Positions 59,360-64,000 of a DNA stretch of 64,000 nucleotides are shown here, one piece after another; position 1 is the stretch's first letter, and each line of letters begins with the position of its first letter. A program made the translations under genes and the position numbers. Source of the stretch: Ensifer adhaerens (GTDB taxonomy: Bacteria > Pseudomonadota > Alphaproteobacteria > Rhizobiales > Rhizobiaceae); NCBI RefSeq assembly GCF_002007205.1, contig NZ_LAZS01000012.1:620001-684000 (forward strand), read 5' to 3'. The notes below the pieces were generated by a model. That model made no database searches. It saw nothing but the letters and a program-made list of their open reading frames with translations, and was not told the DNA's origin.

Positions 59360-60175
59360 CTACTTCACGCCGCCATGGGCAAGCCCGCTCACGAGATAGC
59401 GTTGCATGAACAGCGCAACCAGATAGACCGGCGCGATACCGGCCAGGGAGGCGGCTGCCATCTGGCCGAAATTCACCAGCCGGTCGCCCTGAAAAAGCGA
59501 GATGCCGACCGGCAAGGTCCGCGTGGCGTCGGAGAAGGTGAAGGCGGAAGCAAACAGGAACTCGTTGTAGGACAAGACAGTGACGATGATGAAGGTCGCG
59601 ACGATGCCGGGCGCGATGATCGGCACGACGATCTGCAGCAGCGTGCGAAACGGTCCGGCGCCGTCCATCGCCGCTGCCTGCTCGATTTCGATCGGCATGC
59701 GGCGCAGGAACGGCATCAGCAGCCAGAAGGCGACGGGTACATTGGCGAAACTGTAGATCAGCACCAACCCGGCGCGCGTATCGAGCAGGCCGATCGTCTT
59801 CAGCAGGAAAAACAGCGGGATGAGCGCCACGATCGGCGGCGCCATGTAGCTCGAGAGCGTCACGTCCGACAGCCACTTGCCACCGATCTTCAGCCGCAGC
59901 ACGGCATAGGCCGACGGCAGTGCCAGCGCGATGGTGACGAGGCCCGAGAGCAGCGACACGATCACGGAATTCAGGATGAAGCCGAGGATGTTGGCCGCTT
60001 CGAAGGCTGCCGGCCAATTGGCAAGGGTCGGCGTCGTCGGCCAGAAGCGACCGTTGAGCACGTCGTCCTTCGTCTTCAGCGAAACGGCGATCAGATAAAG
60101 GAATGGCAGGGCAAAGAAGCCGACGATCGGCGCTGCCGCAAGGCCAAGCCACAGATGTCGTCCGCTAGGTCTCAT
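59360..60175 (-). CDS. ABC transporter permease (MalG type)
   Basis: This gene encodes 271 residues from the ATG at 60175, which overlaps the preceding stop (ATGA). Six helices are present and the EAA loop is IEQAAAMDGAGPFRTLLQIVVPIIAPGIVATF. It is the last gene of the minus-strand operon. The 270 bases upstream of 59360, up to the DUF882 gene, hold no recognised feature. Confidence 0.95.
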   Translation of the reverse strand: MRPSGRHLWLGLAAAPIVGFFALPFLYLIAVSLKTKDDVLNGRFWPTTPTLANWPAAFEAANILGFILNSVIVSLLSGLVTIALALPSAYAVLRLKIGGKWLSDVTLSSYMAPPIVALIPLFFLLKTIGLLDTRAGLVLIYSFANVPVAFWLLMPFLRRMPIEIEQAAAMDGAGPFRTLLQIVVPIIAPGIVATFIIVTVLSYNEFLFASAFTFSDATRTLPVGISLFQGDRLVNFGQMAAASLAGIAPVYLVALFMQRYLVSGLAHGGVK

Positions 60176-61113
60176 AGCTCGCGCCTCTCGAAGTGCTGGT
60201 GGAGCCGCACGACGGGCAAGGTCACAAGCCCGATGACCAACGCATAGACCATCGTTTCGGCTGCGGCGCGACCGACGTCGAACTGCTCGATCGCGCGTCG
60301 ATAGATGGCAAAGCCGGCCGATGTCGTCGCAAAGCCCGGTCCGCCGAAGGTCAGGATGTAGACGAGGTCGAAGAGTTTGAACGACAGGATGAGCTTCAGC
60401 AGATAGATCGACGATAGCGGCGCGGCGACCAGCGGCAGCGTGATGTGCCAGAAGCGTTGCCAGCCGTTGGCCCCGTCCACCAGCGCCGCCTCGTGAACAC
60501 CCTCGGGAATGGTAGAAAGGGCCGCAAAGCAGAGAATGACGATGAAGGGCGTCCACTGCCAGAGATCGGCGACGCCGATCGCCAGCCAGGCAAGGGTCGG
60601 ATGGCCGAGAAAGGAAATCGGCTCGGAGACCACGCCATAGGTGATCAAGGCGCCGTTCAGGAGCCCGCCAGCCGGCGCGAAGATCAGCTTCCAGGCGATG
60701 CCGACCATGACTGGCGGCGTCATCAGCGGCAGAAGCACAAGGCTCATCAGGAAGCGGCCCGCCTTCAACAACGAGGTGAACAGCAGCGCGATCAGGAAGC
60801 CGAGCGCGAGCTGTACCATGGAGGTCGCAAGCGCATAGGCGACGCTCCTGCCGATGGCCGAAAGGAAGACCGGATCCTGGAGCGCCGTTGCGAAGTGCTT
60901 GATGCCGACGAAACCGCGGAACGGCTTTCCGAGCGTGCTCTTGCTGAAGGCGAGGGCCAGCAGAAATACGGTCGGGTAGAGCGTCGTGACGGCAAGCGCG
61001 ACGAGGACCGGCGCGATCCAGGTGAGCCGACCGAGACGCGCCCAAAAGGCGTGCCGGCGCGCGGCAACGCCCGCCGTGTCAGGCTCCAGGACTTCGACGG
61101 CAAACGCAGTCAT
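60172..61113 (-). CDS. ABC transporter permease (MalF type)
   Basis: This gene encodes 313 residues with six helices following a polar N-terminus. The EAA loop is HEAALVDGANGWQRFWHITLPLVAAPLSSIYLL. The start overlaps the aldo/keto reductase stop (ATGA). It pairs with the MalG-type permease downstream and the binding protein at 62207-63547. No ATPase is encoded in the visible operon. Confidence 0.95.
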   Translation of the reverse strand: MTAFAVEVLEPDTAGVAARRHAFWARLGRLTWIAPVLVALAVTTLYPTVFLLALAFSKSTLGKPFRGFVGIKHFATALQDPVFLSAIGRSVAYALATSMVQLALGFLIALLFTSLLKAGRFLMSLVLLPLMTPPVMVGIAWKLIFAPAGGLLNGALITYGVVSEPISFLGHPTLAWLAIGVADLWQWTPFIVILCFAALSTIPEGVHEAALVDGANGWQRFWHITLPLVAAPLSSIYLLKLILSFKLFDLVYILTFGGPGFATTSAGFAIYRRAIEQFDVGRAAAETMVYALVIGLVTLPVVRLHQHFERREL

Positions 61114-62141
61114 GCGGCCTGTGCCAGATTCGGGCGCGTCGGCCCGCTGCCGGCCCGGGTCGCCAGCAGCATGTCCTCGATATCGTCGAGATCACGAGGC
61201 GTAAGCGCGATGGTTGCAGCATCGATCCAGCCGTCGATCTGCAGCGGTTCGCGCGCGCCGATGATGGCGCCGGTAACGCCGGGCCAGGAGATCGCCCAGG
61301 CGGCAGCGATCGCTGCGACGGTCGTCTCGTGCCGCGCGGCAATCGGCCTCAAGCCTTCGGCGAAGGCCAGGTTGCGGTGAAGCGCTTCGCCCGAGAATTC
61401 CTCGTCACGCGATCGCCAGTCGTCCTTCGGGAGGGCCCGGGCGCGCGCCGGAGTGAAGGCGCCGGTGAGCAGGCCCGATTGCAACGGACTGTAGGCGATG
61501 ACGCCGCTGCCATGCGCCTGCACCCAAGGCAGGTCCGCTTCGGCGAACTGGCGCTTGATGGCCGAAAAGGGCGGTTGCACGACATCGACGGGCGCGACCT
61601 TTGCCGCGCGCTCCAGAAGCGCCCGGTCGTGGTTCGAAAGCCCGATCGCCCGCACCTTGCCCTCTTTCTTGAGCTCGGCGAAAGTCGCCCAGTAGTCCTC
61701 GACCGGCGTGCCGTCATTGGTCGGCCAGTGAACCTGGTAGAGGTCGATGACGTCGACGCCGAGCCGCTTCAGGGAAGCCTCCAGCTCGCGACGGATGGAT
61801 TGGGCATTGCCGATGCGGGCGGGAAGGGCATTGCGGTTGTGCGGGTCCCATATCAGCCCGGCCTTGGTGAAGATCAGCGGACGTTCGGATCGCGGGATGA
61901 TGGAGAGCGCCTCGCGGACGACCTCTTCGGAATGGCCGAGGCCATAGACGGGTGCCGTGTCGATCCAGTTGACGCCGCGTTCAACCGCATGACGGATGGC
62001 GGCGATCGACCGGGTATCGTCCTGGCTTCCCCATCCCCAGCCCCAATCGGGGCCGCCGATGGCCCAGGCGCCGAAACCGACGGGCGTGATGTCGAATTCG
62101 GTTCGGCCGAGCCTGCGCTTCGGCAAGGATCTTGCGCTCAT
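61110..62141 (-). CDS. Aldo/keto reductase
   Basis: This gene encodes 343 residues. The catalytic tetrad is visible: Asp and Tyr in WIDTAPVYGLGHSEE, Lys in IFTKAGLIWD and His in YQVHWPTND. The cofactor end includes AAWAISWPGVTGAIIGAREPLQ. It uses NAD(P)H to interconvert aldehydes or ketones and alcohols, here perhaps oxidising or reducing the imported sugar or polyol. It lies between the binding-protein gene and the permease genes and overlaps the latter by four bases, so it belongs to the transport operon. Confidence 0.94.
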   Translation of the reverse strand: MSARSLPKRRLGRTEFDITPVGFGAWAIGGPDWGWGWGSQDDTRSIAAIRHAVERGVNWIDTAPVYGLGHSEEVVREALSIIPRSERPLIFTKAGLIWDPHNRNALPARIGNAQSIRRELEASLKRLGVDVIDLYQVHWPTNDGTPVEDYWATFAELKKEGKVRAIGLSNHDRALLERAAKVAPVDVVQPPFSAIKRQFAEADLPWVQAHGSGVIAYSPLQSGLLTGAFTPARARALPKDDWRSRDEEFSGEALHRNLAFAEGLRPIAARHETTVAAIAAAWAISWPGVTGAIIGAREPLQIDGWIDAATIALTPRDLDDIEDMLLATRAGSGPTRPNLAQAA

Positions 62142-62160
62142 GGTCTTTTGCCTCGTTGAG

Positions 62161-62200
62161 AAAAATGGCGGGGCGGAGCCGGGAGGAAGCGCCGCCCCGC
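62161..62200 (-). terminator. Intercistronic terminator/attenuator after the binding-protein gene
   Basis: GCGGGGCGG (62168-62176) pairs with CCGCCCCGC (62192-62200); on the minus strand the stem is followed by CATTTTTC. It stands between the binding-protein gene and the reductase gene, a common device for making more binding protein than permease. Confidence 0.7.
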
Positions 62201-62206
62201 AAGCAA

Positions 62207-63547
62207 TCAGCCGTTGGTCTCGATGATCTCGGTCCAGGCCTGGTGGGCATCGGCGATCGCCTGTTCCGCGCTCTTGGTGCCGGCGAGCGCCAGGGCGAGC
62301 TCGTCAGTCAGCGCATTTTCGAGTTTTGGCGCATAGACCGCAGTCGGCCAGGCCAGGCTGTTTTCCAGTGCGCCATCATCGAGCAATGGCTGAACGAGCG
62401 GCTGGAAGTCCTTGAATTTTTGTGATTTCAAGCCTGACTGGCGGTCCGGGTCGATGCCCGAGCCGGTGAGCGCCAGAAGCTGTTCGTGATAGTCCCTGCT
62501 GGTCGCAAACTTGATCAACTCCCAGGCGACGTCCTTGTTCTTCGATCCGCTGGTGATGGCAAAACCGAAACCGGCATTGAAGGCGAGACGCGGCGTCCTG
62601 TTGCTGCCGCCGACGGGGATGCGTGCCACGCCCCATTTGTCGACGATTTTCGAACCCTTCGGATCCTGCGCATAGCCGCCGAGATCGGTCCAGAAGTCGA
62701 TCTGCGCCGCCTTGCCGTTGAGAAAGGCAGGCAGGCCTTCCTCGAAGCGCGTTTCGAGCGGGGTCGGCAGCGCGTGAGGTGCCGACGCAAGCAGCGACTT
62801 CAGCGCCTCGACCGCCTCCGCGCTGTCGAGCGCGGACGTGCCATCCGGTTTCAGGAAGTTGCCGCCGAAACCGGTGAGGCGGTTGGCATAGGTGGAGAGG
62901 ATGATGACCGGGATCTTGGCTCCGAGCACAGCTGCGCCATAGATGCCGTTCTTCTTTTCCGCCTCGGTGATCACCCTGGCGTTCTCGTTGTATTCGTCCC
63001 AGGTGCCCGGCGCCTTCAGACCGTAGCGGTCAAAGAGTTCTCGGTTATAGAACAAGAGATGGCTGTCGCCGTCATAGGGCAGGCCGTAGCGACGGTCGTC
63101 ATGCAGCGTGTACTGGTCGTAGATCGTCTGGATGAAATCTTCCGGCTGGATCTCGGCCTTGTCGCGCGCGATGAGATCCGTGACATCTTCGATCACGCCG
63201 TCTTCAGCAAGCTGCCCCTTGTAAGTGTAGAAATAGTCGATGACATCGAACTGGTTGGCGCCCGACTGCACGTCGAGCGTTGCCTTGACGCTGACCTGGT
63301 CGTATGGCACCGCGGTGACGTTGACCTTGGCGCCGGTTAGCTTCTCGAAGTCTTCGGCAATCTTCTTGCCGGTGACGACGTGCGGCTGGATGATCAAGAG
63401 ATTGACCGAGCGCCCGGCGTATCTGTTGCCGGACGCGCGGGCCGTCGAGGCGGCAAGCGGCGCGATGAAGGGAAGGGTGCCCGCGGCGGCGAACGATTTC
63501 AGCACGCTGCGACGGCGATAGGCCTGGCCGAAAATGGAACTGGACAT
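62207..63547 (-). CDS. ABC transporter substrate-binding protein (family 1, Tat signal)
   Basis: This gene encodes 446 residues. The N-terminus YRRRSVLKSFAAAGTLPFIAPLAAS is a twin-arginine signal. The mature domain matches family-1 sugar-binding proteins (KIAEDFEKLTGAKVNVTAVPYDQVSVKATLDVQSG, LPYDGDSHLLFYNRELFDRYGLKAPGTWDEY). It is the first gene of the minus-strand operon, with an AT-rich repeat upstream. The substrate is probably a sugar or polyol, given the aldo/keto reductase. Confidence 0.94.
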   Translation of the reverse strand: MSSSIFGQAYRRRSVLKSFAAAGTLPFIAPLAASTARASGNRYAGRSVNLLIIQPHVVTGKKIAEDFEKLTGAKVNVTAVPYDQVSVKATLDVQSGANQFDVIDYFYTYKGQLAEDGVIEDVTDLIARDKAEIQPEDFIQTIYDQYTLHDDRRYGLPYDGDSHLLFYNRELFDRYGLKAPGTWDEYNENARVITEAEKKNGIYGAAVLGAKIPVIILSTYANRLTGFGGNFLKPDGTSALDSAEAVEALKSLLASAPHALPTPLETRFEEGLPAFLNGKAAQIDFWTDLGGYAQDPKGSKIVDKWGVARIPVGGSNRTPRLAFNAGFGFAITSGSKNKDVAWELIKFATSRDYHEQLLALTGSGIDPDRQSGLKSQKFKDFQPLVQPLLDDGALENSLAWPTAVYAPKLENALTDELALALAGTKSAEQAIADAHQAWTEIIETNG

Positions 63548-63651
63548 GGGATCCTCCGTCGAAATCTGGGCTTGGCCAGCGTTGTCATCCGTCGCGGCCG
63601 GAGCGGGTCCGGCTCACGCATTGTTGGCAGCATCATGCGCGAGAAACCTGG

Positions 63652-63676
63652 ATACATACACATACAGTCTATGTAT
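63652..63676 (-). promoter_or_regulatory. Inverted repeat in the promoter of the reductase/ABC operon
   Basis: ATACATA (63652-63658) and TATGTAT (63670-63676) are exact inverted copies 11 bases apart in an AT-rich tract about 105-130 bases before the binding-protein ATG. It could be an operator for an unseen regulator. The remaining bases to 63851 hold no recognised gene. Confidence 0.4.
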
Positions 63677-63851
63677 TTTATATACTATTGCGGAATGATT
63701 TTCCTGCTCTCTCCCCGCCACCGGAGTAGGAATTTCTTCGAGAGATCGTTTCCGGCCCGCCGGAGCCGAGATGAAAGCCATCCCGGTCCATCCCGTTGAG
63801 CGAAGATTGTGAGTACTATCCGATCGCCACGCGTTCGGTCGTCGATCAGCC

Positions 63852-64000
63852 TCAGCCGGTAGCCGGGCGTTGAGCTTTCAGCGCGAGCAGAAATCCGAGG
63901 GACGGCAGGATCCCCGCCAAAAGCACGTTCGTGCCAAGATCGAATTGATCGACAACCCGACCGCCGGCAAGGGATCCGACGGCAATACCGATGTTGAAGA
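63852..64000 (-). CDS. MFS transporter, C-terminal end (partial, 5' end outside window)
   Basis: The minus strand from the right window edge to a TGA at 63852 encodes 49 residues with FNIGIAVGSLAGGRVVDQ and NVLLAGILPSLGFLLALKAQ, the last two helices and the connecting glycine-rich segment of a sugar or drug efflux MFS protein. The stop is clear; the start is outside the window. Confidence 0.75.
   Translation of the reverse strand, partial: FNIGIAVGSLAGGRVVDQFDLGTNVLLAGILPSLGFLLALKAQRPATG

Noticed and set aside
59360-61045. One 561-residue protein covering both permeases
   Set aside because: The first half is out-of-frame sequence over the MalF-type permease. The real MalG-type permease begins at 60175 with an ATGA overlap.
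1-64000. CRISPR arrays, tRNA or rRNA genes, phage or conjugation genes
   Set aside because: No regularly spaced short repeats, cloverleaf-like or rRNA-like sequence and no integrase, relaxase or phage structural protein was recognised by reading.

Overview
The window is high-GC, densely packed alphaproteobacterial DNA. Gene content (RirA-type iron boxes, several carbohydrate ABC operons, AapJ-like amino-acid uptake, KduI/KduD, orphan AztD) best fits a member of the Rhizobiales such as the Ensifer/Sinorhizobium-Rhizobium group, possibly from a large replicon rich in transport operons. This placement is inference from gene families; no rRNA, tRNA, replication, phage, transposase or CRISPR feature was seen. 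|| Layout. 1-3.8 kb: a minus-strand amino-acid ABC operon in which two small C(X)5R phosphatases and a GntR regulator sit between the binding protein and a permease cut by the window edge. 4.3-10.1 kb: a LysR gene divergent from a quinol-type ring-cleaving dioxygenase, then XapX, an Old Yellow Enzyme homologue, a GNAT protein, DoxX and a YcaC-like isochorismatase hydrolase; this looks like an electrophile/quinone stress set. 10.5-14.7 kb: a patatin-like lipoprotein, LtrA and a DUF1275 protein, followed by a second, about 99% identical copy of the isochorismatase gene with its promoter. 14.9-19.3 kb: an exported amidohydrolase with a Cys/His-rich tail, a small exported protein and two AraC regulators. 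20-22.4 kb: a 2OG-Fe(II) oxygenase next to Ada. 22.8-34.6 kb: iron acquisition, with FecI/FecR/TonB receptor (haem-type) and a four-gene iron-complex ABC operon; both start regions carry a TGA-N9-TCA box. Between them lies a MerR gene with a perfect mer-like operator and a frameshifted glutaredoxin-MauE gene. || 34.6-44.9 kb: a LacI-controlled locus for unsaturated uronides: GH88 hydrolase, sugar ABC importer, DUF2264 protein, KduI and KduD. 44.9-46.6 kb: an autotransporter remnant and zinc chaperone AztD with Zur-like repeats. || 46.8-57.7 kb: the most unusual locus. A LacI regulator heads an apparent operon of two ABC permeases, a binding protein, two different ADP-ribosylglycohydrolase-family proteins, an ABC ATPase, a class III CoA-transferase and a CitE/HpcH-type lyase. 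The order suggests uptake of a glycoside or glycosyl conjugate, intracellular cleavage by the ADP-ribosylglycohydrolase-family enzymes, and CoA-dependent breakdown of a released acid. I know of no described pathway of this composition. LacI-type operators lie both before the regulator and inside the first permease gene. 57.8-64 kb: a DUF882 murein peptidase-like protein, another ABC operon (binding protein, aldo/keto reductase, two permeases, no ATPase) and the tail of an MFS transporter.
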